From Effrenium voratum (taxonomy: Eukaryota > Sar > Dinophyceae > Suessiales > Symbiodiniaceae): a DNA stretch of 64,000 bases. Below are positions 10,394 to 20,913 of the stretch, piece after piece (position 1 is the stretch's first letter; each line of letters starts with the position of its first letter). Below the pieces are notes generated by a model. It was given only the letters and a program-made list of their open reading frames with translations, made no database searches and was not told the origin of the DNA. A program made the translations under genes and the position numbers. Where the stretch lies: the NCBI GenBank assembly GCA_963377175.1, contig CAUJNA010003505.1, positions 422,331-486,330 on the forward strand, given 5' to 3'.

Positions 10394-11625
10394 CATCTAT
10401 TCGTCATCTGATGAATTCCTTGATGCACGTCCTGGCTTGGCTCGATAATGTGCTTTTGTTTGGTCAATGGGTATGGCCTGGCCTCTTGCAGATCACAATC
10501 ATCTCGGTATGGCCCATGAAATCTGCGCTTTGCAGCCAAAACCAAGGATCGCTTCTTCCCAGACGCCAAAGTGGTACGCGCTTTTGATTTGGGAGGGGGG
10601 GTTCACTTCAAATTCAACTGCAGGAAAGGGTTTCCCGTGAGCTCTTCAGTAGGAGGAAGCCGTTTTTGAAGGACCTAGTTTGATTTGTGCAATCTTGGAA
10701 ATCCAAATTCAAGGCCCTTTTGCGAGGTGTTCAGCACTTTGGCACACTCTTTGGTTCCCACCAAACATGGTCAATCCACAATGCCGGTTTTCTAGCACTG
10801 AAGGACTGCACTAAGGCCAGAAGGCTTTTGGAAGGGTCGGGGTTCTCAACAGGTTCTCCATTGCAATGGATCATCAAATTTTATGAATAGATTAAACCAC
10901 TGACCAGCTGGTGCAGGATTTTGCCTACCCACAGTTGGCTGGGTTTCCCAAGTCGCTTCGCAGAGGTTTTGCTTGGGGCCGAGCCGTTTCCCACAAAGGG
11001 CGACTCGGCGACCCGGCCAGGCACGACCTACAGATTCCGCAACTGGAGTTGTGGGGGCCTGAGCGGAAGCAGCCCAGATCCATTTCTGTCAATTCCACAG
11101 CAGCAATTCACTTCCCTTTGAAAGCAATTGCTCATTTCCCCCCTGGAAATCCACAGGAGGTCTGCCATTTAGTCGCAACTGAAAGCTATGGGGTCTCTGC
11201 CCAAGTCTCTAGTGGCGGGCTGGGGTTGCAGAAACCCGCGCTGATTTTTAGGCGGTTTGTGCCATCAGGGTTTCATCCGTCATCTCTTGGTTTGCCAATG
11301 CCAGTTTTCCTTTTGTGGAGTCATTTGAATGAACTCGCCCTGGGTTTTTGTGGCAATCCACAGGTCGAAGGCCGCGATGGCCCCTCTTTCTGTTTCAGGA
11401 AACAGTTGGAAAAGAGTCAACCTTTCCTTTCCAGGTCTTTTGGGTAAGCCCAGAGCAATGGTGAACAAATCCACTCATGTATTGAGGGGTTGACCTGGAC
11501 GAATCCCACCAAATCACCATTGGGCGTGAGGCTTGCTCACCAAAATCAGATGCCAGTGGGTCACAGTCAAAATCAAGGTCGATGAAGGGTAAAGGGGAGT
11601 CACCGGGTAGTCCCAACCAGAAGTC
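10394..11625. other. Non-coding stretch, one weak exon candidate
   Basis: A GC-rich patch at about 10985-11070 is open in two frames (RLGDPARHDLQIPQLELWG in one) and could be an exon, but no border or domain settles it. Nothing else is seen. Confidence 0.3.
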
Positions 11626-11726
11626 CTTCGGATGTACAAAATCCTGCACCGATCGGGATGGATGAAGTCATACTCATATACCGGAAAACACTCAACTGGT
11701 GCGAAGTGGATTTGGCCCGTCCACGG
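11626..11726. mobile_element. MITE family B, copy 2
   Basis: A diverged copy: left end CTTCGGATGTACAAAATCCTG, followed by the right end GCGAAGTGGATTTGGCCCGT and CCACGG, then TA at 11727-11728. The left target dinucleotide is no longer TA. Confidence 0.6.
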
Positions 11727-12004
11727 TAGGCGCAGAAATCCGCCTTTTTGCCTTTTGGTTTGTGTGTGTGCCACCTACCAGCCAACAAGGAAAACATTGG
11801 TTTGGGTAGAATCCCTGTACTGCCGTGCAAATAAGCGTGGAACCACAAACATGGAGTCGAATATGTTATATATATACCTAGATCTTCTTTGAGAACAATT
11901 TCCCAACATTTTCCTTAAAAAGCAAAAAAAACGCGCATTGTTGGAAAACACGCTCATTTACCCAAAAAACACACATTTCGGTTCGACCAGCCATGTTCAA
12001 AACA

Positions 12005-12110
12005 AGTTGGTTTTGGGCTTTCCGCCGATTTCCGCGCATTTTCCGCCGATTTCCGCGCATTTTCCGCCGATTTCCGCGCATTTTCCGCCGATTTCCGCGC
12101 ATTTCTGGTG
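12005..12110. repeat. 21-bp tandem repeat
   Basis: About 4.5 copies of TTTTCCGCCGATTTCCGCGCA. The frame stays open because the unit is a multiple of three, which explains the Arg-Phe/Ile-rich ORFs. A (TA)n run of about 20 bp follows at 12255. Confidence 0.9.
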
Positions 12111-12311
12111 GCCAAATTTGCAGGATTTGCCACAAAATGGGTGCGGAACATGAAATTTGCAGTTTCCGCGTAGATTTCGGAAATTGCGCTCAATTGGCAA
12201 AATGAGCAAAAATAACGTAATGAGCAAAAAAATGTTCCTTTTTGAGGGTCCAGGTATATATATATATATATATATGAGATTCCAAACGAAGGCTGTTTTT
12301 TCAGGTTCCAG

Positions 12312-12460
12312 GTCAAGCTGGAGTGCAGTACCGGGCTCTGACCACTTTGCGAAGGGGGTCCGCCAAGGGCTCTGCGGAGCTGAGGAGCAGTTGCTACCCG
12401 AAGAACGCGCGCAATGCCACGGAGCAGGAGAGCATCCAACTCGGCCCCTTGGATCAATGA
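12312..12460 (+). CDS. Possible terminal exon
   Basis: After a TTCCAG acceptor, an open GC-rich segment encodes AGVQYRALTTLRRGSAKGS, continues through a polar stretch (YPKNARNATEQES) and stops at TGA 12458-12460. The reverse strand is also open here, so strand is less certain. No family is recognised. Confidence 0.4.
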
Positions 12461-12965
12461 CTTGTGGGGATCAAATTATCTTAGCCAATTGGTGTGTCAT
12501 TGATCTTTGGCGCCTGGTGGGTTCCTTCATTTCCCCTTGTTTTCTGCAGAACAGCTGTCACTTCTTCCCAAATGTCGGATGCGCTTGGCCAGGCTTCGGC
12601 GTTTCGATGTGCGGAACACGGGTTCGCCCCAATGGGGTTGGTAGGAATGGTCATCGTTGGTCGGGATGATCACCAGCACCTTAGGATTCTCAACGAGCCA
12701 TGACCATTGTTCACATAGTGTTAGTGCCGGTGCTGGTGTAGGCGCTGGTTGATGTGGCGGCGGCGGTGGTGGTGGTGGCAGTGGTGGTCGCCGTTGTTAG
12801 CGTCGCCGTCGTGCTGCGCTGCCTTTGTTTGTCAAGCTGCGCTTGAAGGGCCTTAGATGGGTCCGCTAGGCAGAGGACCCAAGGGAAGGTGCAGAAGAAT
12901 CATTGCCAGTGCATCTTCAAATCACCTCACTACATGTGGCCTGCCAGGAGGCTAGGTATTCCCAG
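12461..12965. other. Non-coding stretch
   Basis: Contains a short GGTGGC/GGCGGT-rich patch near 12750-12800. No exon is supported. Confidence 0.45.
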
Positions 12966-13058
12966 CACTGCTTGCCGCGGAAAAGACGCGGGCAAAGTGC
13001 CCCATGAAGGTGCGCAAAGTGGAGGCGAGCAAGAACGCTCATGCCGGAGATAAACAAG
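12966..13058 (+). CDS. Possible internal exon
   Basis: Between a TTCCCAG acceptor and an ACAAG|GCATAT (GC-type) donor lies an open segment encoding LLAAEKTRAKCPMKVRKVEA and ASKNAHAGDK. The lysine-rich composition is coding-like. A GTTGTG-rich simple stretch follows at 13085-13190. Product unrecognised. Confidence 0.4.
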
Positions 13059-13733
13059 GCATATGCGGACTTGAACAGTTTGTTTGTGGTGCGTGGTGGT
13101 TGTGTTGGTTGTGGCCGCTGTCCGGTTGTTGTGGTTGTTGTGGTTTCGTGTTGCTGTTGCTGCTGCTCTTCCTGTGGTTGTTAGGCCCATGATGATTCAC
13201 TGTTTTTGCTTTGATTCCGATTGTGAGGGCTGCAAAGGAACAAGGTTTTCCCTCTCAAAACCTTCCAGCCACAAGACAGGTTCCAACATTTGCCGGATTG
13301 TTGGACCCGCCTCAGAATAAGTTTTACATCATTGCAGTCCCCATCCAGAATCAATTGGAGAGGTTTGAAAGGGGCCCCAAAAGTGGCCGTGATGCCGGGC
13401 AGCAAACGCTCCCCATCCCCCAAGAAATCGTGTGGGATCCCGATCCCCGGTGTGAAAAGGCAAATGTGCGCTGTATTCCGTGGAAGCTAATATGTTTCCC
13501 TTTTACGGTGCTTCAGACATCACTCTTGGCTGGGTTTGGGCAGTGGAACCCTCAAGACTTCCAGTTCGGAATCGGCAGGGGTGAAAGAAGGCTCCTGAAG
13601 GTTCCATGTTTCGTGGGGGGGTACACAAACAGCTGTTTTTCTTGTTCTGTTTTTTCCACGGCTTTGCCTATGTTGTGACAAGCTCACTGATTCTGGGGGT
13701 AAAGTGAGCGAAAACCCTGAATAAGTCCCACTT
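13059..13733. other. Non-coding stretch
   Basis: GTTGTGG-type simple sequence, then unremarkable sequence. The 155-codon open frame at 13211-13678 has no recognisable feature. Confidence 0.4.
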
Positions 13734-14360
13734 CCAGCACCCTCCGACTACCGTCTAAATTTTATTTTCGGAACTACCGGGTATTTGGCAGTAGTTCCGA
13801 AAATAAAATAAACGACAGTAGATCCGCGATCTACGGTCGTTTCATGTTGCCCCAAACAGTGAAAAACAAGACCACGGGGTGACACGGTGACACGGGGTGA
13901 CACGCAGGCGACAGGGGGTGACACGCAGGCGACACGGGGTGACACGGGGGCGACACAGGGTGACACGGGGGTGACACGGGGGCGACACGGGGCGACACGG
14001 GGGCGACACGGGGGCGACACGGGGTGACACTCTCAAACGACAGTAGTTCACAGCGATCTACTGTCGTTCTGGGGGGGGCGACACGGGGGCGACACGGGGG
14101 CGACACGGGGGCGACACGGGGTGACACGCGGGCGACACGGGGGCGACACGGGGTGACGCGCAAGTGACACGCAGGTGACACGGGGTGACACGGGGTGACA
14201 CGCTGCCACCCCTTGATTGCTACCACCCCTGCTATGGCATCCCCCCGTTGTAAACAGTAGCTAGCAGTAGTTAGACTATGGGCATCCCGCAAATAAAACT
14301 ACGGTCGTTTTTGGGAAATGTCTATCTACTGCCGTTTGGGCAGTAGTCGGAGGGTGCTGG
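13734..14360. mobile_element. 627-bp MITE with perfect 18-bp terminal inverted repeats
   Basis: Starts CCAGCACCCTCCGACTAC (13734-13751) and ends with its exact reverse complement (14343-14360). The flanks give only a TT/TT match as a possible target duplication. Inside are nested hairpins: ATTTTATTTTCGGAACTAC with its inverse near 13757-13809, and repeated CTACTGTCGTTT/AACGACAGTAG pairs. The middle is a GACACGGGG minisatellite. No protein is encoded, so it is a non-autonomous DNA element. Confidence 0.85.
13865..14200. repeat. GACACGGGGGC minisatellite inside the MITE
   Basis: About 30 units of 10-11 bp (GGGGTGACAC / GGGGGCGACAC / GCAGGCGACAC). The array is split by a hairpin carrying AACGACAGTAG and CTACTGTCGTT. 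On the minus strand it opens long Ser-Pro-Cys-Arg frames, which are not genes. Confidence 0.9.
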
Positions 14361-14590
14361 TTCCTATCGATTTTGGGTGATGTTGCCCCTCGTCATCCTC
14401 TTTGGTTCATCCCCTTTGGTTCATCCCCTTTGATCCGTTTTGGTTCCTTACCTGTGATATAGGTAAATGGAAGCACTGGGTAGACAAATGCGGAATTGTG
14501 TATGTGTCCAAAGGCATTGGGACCCTGGGACTCTGGCTTTCCTGGTTTTCCTTTGAACCAACCTGAAGACGTGCAGATGACTGGAGCCAG

Positions 14591-14692
14591 GAGGTTTCCC
14601 TGGCCGAGGCTTCTCTGAGCCGGTGAAGGCCGGGCACGGCTTCTTCGAGCTGTGGGACGTGGAGGATACTTCAGGCGGGGGAACCAGCTGGA
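14591..14692 (+). CDS. Possible internal exon
   Basis: A 102-bp open segment runs from a GGAGCCAG acceptor to a GA|GTAAGG donor. It encodes GRGFSEPVKAGHGFFELWD then VEDTSGGG. Acceptor, donor, frame and GC-rich third positions agree. Product unrecognised. Confidence 0.5.
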
Positions 14693-15349
14693 GTAAGGGC
14701 CTCTGAAGTTCATGCCACGGGTATCCGTGTTTTTGCGGGTTCCCTGTTTACTGGGAGACTTAAACAAAAACCATCATTTCCGGTGGTCAGCCTATTTCCA
14801 GATGTTCCAAAGGAAATCGACCTCGTGACTTTTTGGTTTTCCTTGGTTTTAGCCAACTCGTCATGGCAGCCGTTGGCTCGTGACAGTCACTGTGAGGACT
14901 CACTGTGAGGACCATCTAGGACCTTCGCATGGCTCTTACGCCGTGGCACTCTTTTGCCCTTGTGGCCCCTTTTTCACCGTCACTGAACAAGTGGGTTATG
15001 GATCCTCGATCTTGGACAACCGTTTGCCCCGGCGATGGGGTCAATCCGCGGCTCCTTGGTCAGAAAGCGGCCCCGCGGTCGGTTTCCTCGGCATTCCGAG
15101 GCAGACAGATTTCGAGCAACTTTGGGTTTGCTTAATCTTCAATGGGCATTATGTTTTGACATGGGCAGTTGTAGTTGGGCCCCCCGCTAGCTCATGGACG
15201 TTGTTCTTGTATGTGCGCTGGCCCATGTTATGCTCCTTCGTATGGCCAGCGTTGGCTGTCCAATGCAGCTTCTCGCCCTTGGTCACCTTATTTCACAGCA
15301 TAGTTCTGGCAACAAGCGATGTTGCTCCACTTCTGTGATGCCGGAAAAG

Positions 15350-15458
15350 CCGTGAAGACACCTCCCGCCCCCAATCCACCCCAAACAGACCTGCTGTCAG
15401 GCCCCAAGATTCGCGTGGACGTGCAGTCGCTGGCGCTCACAGACGTCGGCTTCTATGG
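15350..15458 (+). CDS. Possible internal exon
   Basis: A segment after GGAAAAG encodes a proline-rich stretch (TPPAPNPPQTD) and then GPKIRVDVQSLALTDVGFYG, ending at a GG|GTCAGT donor. The second half looks like a beta-rich folded domain. It could be in the same gene as 14591-14692 (inference). Product unrecognised. Confidence 0.5.
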
Positions 15459-16129
15459 GTCAGTTGCTCAGGGTTGCTCCAGACTTCCACGGGGCGAACA
15501 TTAAGACCCAGGCCTCCAGTGGGTTGGGATGAACATAACAAGTGTTCCTTTTTCTTGGGGGTGGCCCTTTGGTGCCTTTTGCCCCATGGCCATGTTCAGA
15601 TCCGGGAATGGTTGTGGAAGGATTATTCAGTTTATGTTGCAACTTTCTTTGGTATCAAGGGAATCAATTCCCTTCAAAGTGATAGAGTCTTCGAATCACC
15701 ATGTTGGTGTCACGGATGTCGGGTGATTTCCCACCACAAAAATTCCCCCCCCCCCCAGGACTTGTTGGGAGGAACAGCCGGCCCCGACTTGAAGGCCTCT
15801 TGAAAGGAACTCGTTGATCAGCACTTCAAGAGTTCTAAAACCCTTGGTCTTATGTCCCAGCAAAAAACCTTCTAGGCCTGGGTCTTATGCGCAGTCCGGA
15901 GGAACATGGCACCAGCCTTCTTCAGTCTTATAGTTGCCATGTCCATGTCTCAGTCTCATTTGCCCTTTTACCCCGTTGAGCTTCCGGCTTCGCGCATTTC
16001 ACGGGGTCGAGGCCGATTTTGCCTAAGTAGGCAGTTGGTGCGTCCGGTTGATGGAAAACGTCCGCTTCGACCAGTTCATCGGTGGTGTGTCTCATTCTTC
16101 AAGTTGGGTTTCATCCATCTCAGCTAGAG
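15459..16129. other. Non-coding stretch
   Basis: Probable intron after the donor at 15459. Nothing else supported. Confidence 0.4.
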
Positions 16130-16361
16130 CGCAGCGGTATTCGTCCTTCCACGTTGAGGAACACCGTTGGGATGGATGCTGGTCGTTGATGGCTGGACGG
16201 ATTGGATGTCCCAGGCGGAAGCTCATCGACCAGAACCTGGTCCGCGCTTTCCCGGACGCGCTTTGCGATAGAGGACGGCAGATTCGGCCGGCCCCCTTCG
16301 CTGCCTCCAGCTACATGGTTTTGGAGGAATGTCGAGCGCGGATTTACAAACCTTGGGGGTG
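16130..16361 (+). CDS. Possible terminal exon (strand uncertain)
   Basis: Open to TGA at about 16359-16361; encodes RRKLIDQNLVRAFPDALCD and later YMVLEECRARIYKPWG with coding-like third positions. The minus strand is also open over the same bases, so orientation rests on codon use and on the plus-strand trend of the window. Confidence 0.4.
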
Positions 16362-16640
16362 AAGCATTCGCTCTCACCCTGCCCCTGTTAGTCAACCTGG
16401 GGTTTATTCATCCTGGGTCATGAACTGTGCCGATTGTCACTGTACCCTTCCTTGGTGCGTTGGGTTTTGGGCAAAGTTTAACAAGCTCAGCTGAGGGTAA
16501 AACGAGCTCACCCAGGGACCCATGATGACAGCCTTTTCCTAGAATTCCTTCTGTCCAGTTCATGAGTATTGTTCCCCACATCTTTGTGTGGGGTTCTTAC
16601 TTTTACCGCTGCGCGCCCGACTCCCGCCGCCCCGTCGCTC
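16362..16640. other. Non-coding stretch
   Basis: No feature recognised before the microsatellite. Confidence 0.4.
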
Positions 16641-17270
16641 TCACTCACTCACACACACTCACTCGCACACACTCACTCACACACACTGACTCACACACAC
16701 TCAGTCACACACACTCACTCACTCGCCGTCGCTCTCACTCACTCACACACACTCACTCACACACACTCACTCACACACACTGACTCACACACACTCAGTC
16801 ACACACACTCACTCACTCACACACTCACTCACACACACTCACTCACACACACTCACTCACACACACTCACTCACACACACTCACTCACACACACTCACTC
16901 ACTCACACTCACTCACACTCACTCACTCACTCACTCACTCACACACTCACTCACACACACTCACTCACACACACACTCACGCACACACACTCACTCACAC
17001 ACACCCGCTCACACACACACACTCACTCACTCACACACACTCACTCACACACACACACACTCACTCACACACACTCACTCACACACACTCACGCACACAC
17101 ACACTCACTCACACACACCCGCTCACACACACACACACACTCACTCACTCACACACACTCACTCACACACACTCACTCACACACACTCACTCACACACAC
17201 ACTCACTCACACACACTCACTCACACACACACTCACTCACACACACACCCACTCACACACACTCACTCAT
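16641..17270. repeat. (ACTC)/(AC)n microsatellite
   Basis: About 630 bp of ACTCACTCACACAC units with GACTC, CAGTC, CCGCTC and CGTCGCTCTC variants. A block including the CGTCGCTCTCACTC variant is duplicated near 16635 and 16727, so the array grew by block duplication. Confidence 0.95.
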
Positions 17271-18290
17271 GGAGATGCAAGTGCTGCGTTTGTGTGGCAG
17301 GGGCAGCATTTCGGTACTTCGTGCACCTGGGCTTGCGTTTGCGTGGCAGGGGCAGCGTTTGGGAGCTGTCTAAAGGGCTGGGATGTTGTGGCGCGCGCGG
17401 CTGTGGGCCCCCATCTCGCGTGGCAGGCGCAGGACTTTGGAGATGCAAGTGCTGAAATCGTGGCAGGCGCAGTACTTCGTGCACCTGGGCTTGCGTTTGC
17501 GTGGCAGGGGCAGCATTTGGGAGCTGTTAAAGGGCTGGGGTGTTGTCGCGCGCGCGGCTGTGGGCCCCCATCTCGCGTGGCAGGCGCAGGACTTTGGAGA
17601 TGCAAGTGCTGAAATCGTGGCAGGCGCAGTACTTCGTGGATGGGCTTGCGTTGGCGTGGCAGAGGCAGCGTTTGGGAGCTGTTTAAAGGGCTGGGGTGTT
17701 GTCGCGCGCGCGGCTGTGGGCCCCCATCTCGCGTGGCAGGCGCAGCACTTTGGCCAGGCAAGTGCTGAAATCGTGGCAGGCGCAGTACTTCGTGCACCTA
17801 GGCTTGCGTTTGTGTGCCAGGGGCAGCATTTGGGAGCTGTTTAAAGGGGCTGGGGTTTTGTGGCGCGCGCGGCTGTGGGCCCCCAACTCCCGTGGCAGGC
17901 ACAGCGCTTTGGAGGTGCAAGTGCTGAAGTCGTGGCAGGCGCAGTACTTCGTGTACCTGGGCTTGCGTTTGCGTGGCAGGGGCAGCATTTGGGAGCTGTC
18001 TAAAGGGCTGGGGTGTTGTCGCGCGCGCGGCTGTGGGCTTATCTCGCGCGGCACTCGCAGCACTTTGGAGATGCAAGCGTGAAATCGTGACAGGCACAGT
18101 ACTTCGTGCACCTGGGCTTGCGTTTGCGTGGCAGGGGCAGCATTTGGGAGCTGTCCAAAGGGCTGGGGTGTTGTCGCGCGCGCGGCTGTGGGCCCCCCAT
18201 CTCGCGTGGCAGGCGCAGGACTTTGGAGATGCAAGTGCTGAAATCGTGGCAGGCGCAGTACTTTGTGCACCTGGGCTTGCGTTCAGGTGC
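17271..18290. repeat. 157-bp satellite, 6-7 units
   Basis: Units begin GGAGATGCAAGTGCTGAAATC at about 17271, 17439, 17596, 17752, 17911, 18067 and 18226. Each carries GTGGCAGGCGCAGTACTTCG, then CTGGGCTTGCGTTTGCGTGG, then GGGCTGGGGTGTTGT and a CGCGCGCGCGGC tract. Divergence between units is a few percent. It abuts the mobile-element gene block downstream. Confidence 0.92.
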
Positions 18291-18490
18291 ATGCCTTTGT
18301 TTTTTTAATGCGTGTCAGGTAATTTTCATTTCATCCTTGAGATTGGAGTTGCAAGTGGGAAGGATATGCAGGCGCAGTACTTCGTGCACCTGGGCTTGCG
18401 TTCAGGTGCATGCCTATGTTTTTTAAACTGTGCCAGGCAATTTTCATCCTTGAGATTGGAGTTGCAAGTGGGAAGGATATGGCATCAATC
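18291..18490. repeat. Degenerate ~100-bp direct duplication
   Basis: Two copies of a block with CATGCCT(T/A)TGTTTTTTAA, then AATTTTCAT..CATCCTTGAGATTGG, then AGTTGCAAGTGGGAAGGATATG. It includes the satellite's CAGTACTTCGTGCACCTGGG segment, so it is a mosaic of the 157-bp satellite with new sequence. Confidence 0.8.
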
Positions 18491-18651
18491 ATATTTCGCG
18501 CTTGCCGCAGCCATTTGATTGAGAGATTCGCTCATGTTTCAAATTCTGCATTCAGCCCGACAGGCGTTCTTATTCAGGGCTTGCAGCATGTATCAAGTTT
18601 AGTTTGGAAATTGAAATCAGCAAAAGGAACTGGACGTAAGTTTTCCTTAGC

Positions 18652-20329
18652 CGAAGATGCCGGTTGAGAGCCATCGTGGCGCATGGCGAGCATCTGTGCG
18701 GAAGGACGGCCGCCACGTGCGAGGTCCAGTGCGACGTTTGCGGGCAGAGGCAGATATTGATTTGTCTCAATTGCAGAACGCGTGCAGCGAGGGGCTAGCA
18801 GCATTGGTAGCAGCACACGCAGCGATGTCAGCAGCAGCCAGCTCCAGGCAGCAAGATTTGCAAGAGGAGAGGCCCGCTATGCCAGCGGCAAGGGGGCAGC
18901 AAAGCCAGACGCGGGACACGCTGTTTCAAACATTGGTGGACTGCTTTTCCCAGTGGCTGCGTCAAGGGCACTGCGACAGTTGGTCTCGAGCTACGCCAGC
19001 ATCTCGGGCGTTGGCATCTCGCGCACGCCGGCTGGAAAGCAGTGTCTGACATGTCTGGGATTCTGGACGCTGCTAAGGCTTTGGCCAGTGAGCATTTTGC
19101 CATCGAGGCCCTTGCCGAGCAGCCAGACGCCCAATGGCTGCGTGATCTTGGCATCCAGTTTCGCTTGGACTACGGCAGCCGTCCTCTGCATACCTCTGGT
19201 TTGGACATTTGCCATGACTATGTGGGCTTGCGGAACCTGGGCAACTCGTGCCATTTGAATTCTGTGGTGCAGAAAGGGCCGCTGTCTAGGCACTCGCAGC
19301 GACTTTTTCAGCAGCTGTCTGGAGAAGATGGACGCTGGGACTATGTTTCGCCTGCTGCGCTGCTGCACCAGGTGCTCCTGACCGACGACGCTGCTTTTCA
19401 ATATGGAGAGTCGGCCGATGCGTCAGAGTGTTGCAGCATGTTGCTGCATTCCTGCCTGACACGGCCAGCGTTGTTTATGGAGCCGCAGGATCGGCTAGGC
19501 AGGGCAGGGCGGAGCGCGAAGAGAAGCGTGCTTGCGTTATTTGCTATCACACGCCAGTTGTGTTAATGTTGGAGAGTTGGGTTAGGGGCTGTGTGTAGTG
19601 CAGTGGATAGCGTTAGTGTCAGGATGGTGCCTCCGCAACAAAACTTCTCATGAGAGATGTCTCAGGTACAGTTGTGCTGCTTGCCTCTGCAGGAGACTAT
19701 GTTCACGTGGACGGGATCCATGTGCTGTCTGGGTTTCCTGAGGACGCCGGCGGCCGCGGCGTGACTGTTGGCAGGCTGATGCAGGCGCACTTCGCCGACA
19801 GCTTTTGGCCTTCAACGTCAGCCGCGGTTCTTCGCTTGCAGCCAGGTCCAGGAGACAGACTGAGCTGGAACGATTGGACAGTCCGAGTGCCGGGCAAGGT
19901 GCTTGGCAGAGATAGTTTGTCTCATTTTGTTTGTCAGCTGTCGGGTGATCGTGTGTGTGTGTGTTTTGACGTTATTTGGTTCGTGTGCGTGAATAGGGAG
20001 TTGCGCGTTGCTCGTATCTGGCTGTGCTATCCTTTGCTTTGCAGGCCCAGTACACTGTGACTGGCTTCATCTGGCATGGCAACGACCACTACGTTGATTA
20101 CCTTGTGCGCGGCCAGCAGTGGTATTGCCTGAGTGATGCAGTTGTGACTGAAGTTTCTCAAGCTGACTTGCCTGCTGACCCTTACATGATTTTCTTGCAG
20201 AAAGTCGTGCGCCAGCGCGGCAAGAGTACCAAATCAGGCACAGCGCTGCCAGATGATGCCCTTCATGCCATTTGGATGCGATTGCCAGAAGCAGTGGCGC
20301 TGGCAGCCACTCAGCAGCTACCGTCCTGA
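18652..20329 (+). CDS. Ubiquitin-specific protease domain with N-terminal zinc ribbon
   Basis: Encodes a C19-type deubiquitinase fold, expected to cleave ubiquitin or a ubiquitin-like modifier. A zinc ribbon (CDVCG…CLNC, 18730-18776) comes first. The Cys box GLRNLGNSCHLNSVVQ carries the catalytic Cys at 19249-19251, followed by a Q/DA-type helix (SADASECCSMLL). A GC-AG intron (19499-19692, phase 1) and a GT-AG intron (19899-20044, phase 0) restore the frame. The His box (GNDHYVDYLV) has the catalytic His at 20087-20089, and WYCLSD gives the Asp at 20135-20137. The triad is therefore complete. TAG codons at 18796 and 18805 separate the ribbon from the protease in one frame, either a missed intron or a lesion. 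The middle between boxes is short (about 250 residues in all), a minimal USP. TGA at 20327 may lie in an intron. Confidence 0.75.
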
Positions 20330-20403
20330 GCCTGCCATCTTGCGAGCAGCGTCAGCGAGCGCGACCCAGCATGGGAAGGTTCGCGCGGCGTTTTGCTTGC
20401 AAG

Positions 20404-20913
20404 ATGCGCTCGAAGTCGCAGGATGGCGGCGTTGCTAGCCGCAAGAGAGCTCGCAGTGTGCCAGAGGATCCGGAGGAGGAAGGCAGGAGTAGGAAGCGAG
20501 CTCGTGCACAAGACAAGCGAGCGCGTCACAGACCTGGCAGGGAGGTTAGGCAAGCCAGACAGGACAGCCGCAAAGATCGCGCCGGTCATCAAAGGCAAAG
20601 GCATCTCGCAGATGAGCGCGCTGGCCGTGAAGCACGAGCTCGGCAAGACACTGCTTTCTCTGCAGCCTCGTGGTCTGCCAACATGGACGGCTCCCGCGCA
20701 GACAAGATCAACAACGAGGACAATCCCTTCCAAAGGTTTCGCCACGCTTTCAGCCTTACTTTGCCACAGGAGCATCAGAAGCTGAGAGAGTGGCCCGAGC
20801 AGCCAGTCCTTCTGGGTGCACAGCCTTGCTTGCTTTGCAGCGGCGCAGACTTTGCGAGTCGTGGCGAGCTGCTTGCGCACATCGATGCAGCATGGCGGGC
20901 TGCAGCGATATAG
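20404..20913 (+). pseudogene. Basic segment plus C2H2 finger, frame broken
   Basis: After a TTGCTTGCAAG acceptor-like site the frame encodes a Lys/Arg-rich, nuclear-localisation-like stretch (SRKRARSVPEDPEEEGRSRK) and then a finger CLLC…ELLAHID. The expected second His (HGGLQRYRNAFLHM) is found only in the next frame from about 20894, so roughly two bases appear lost between HIDA and HGG. That break, with TAG at 20911, suggests a pseudogene at this point. It probably linked the protease to the RPA-like domains in one polyprotein. Confidence 0.55.

Noticed and set aside
16569..17612. 347-codon plus-strand frame
   Set aside because: Translation of the ACTC/AC microsatellite running into the 157-bp satellite.
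20393..20785. 130-codon frame alternative to the basic/C2H2 segment
   Set aside because: Overlaps the better-supported frame that ends in the C2H2 finger; no motif of its own, though part of it could be coding if an extra frame change exists.
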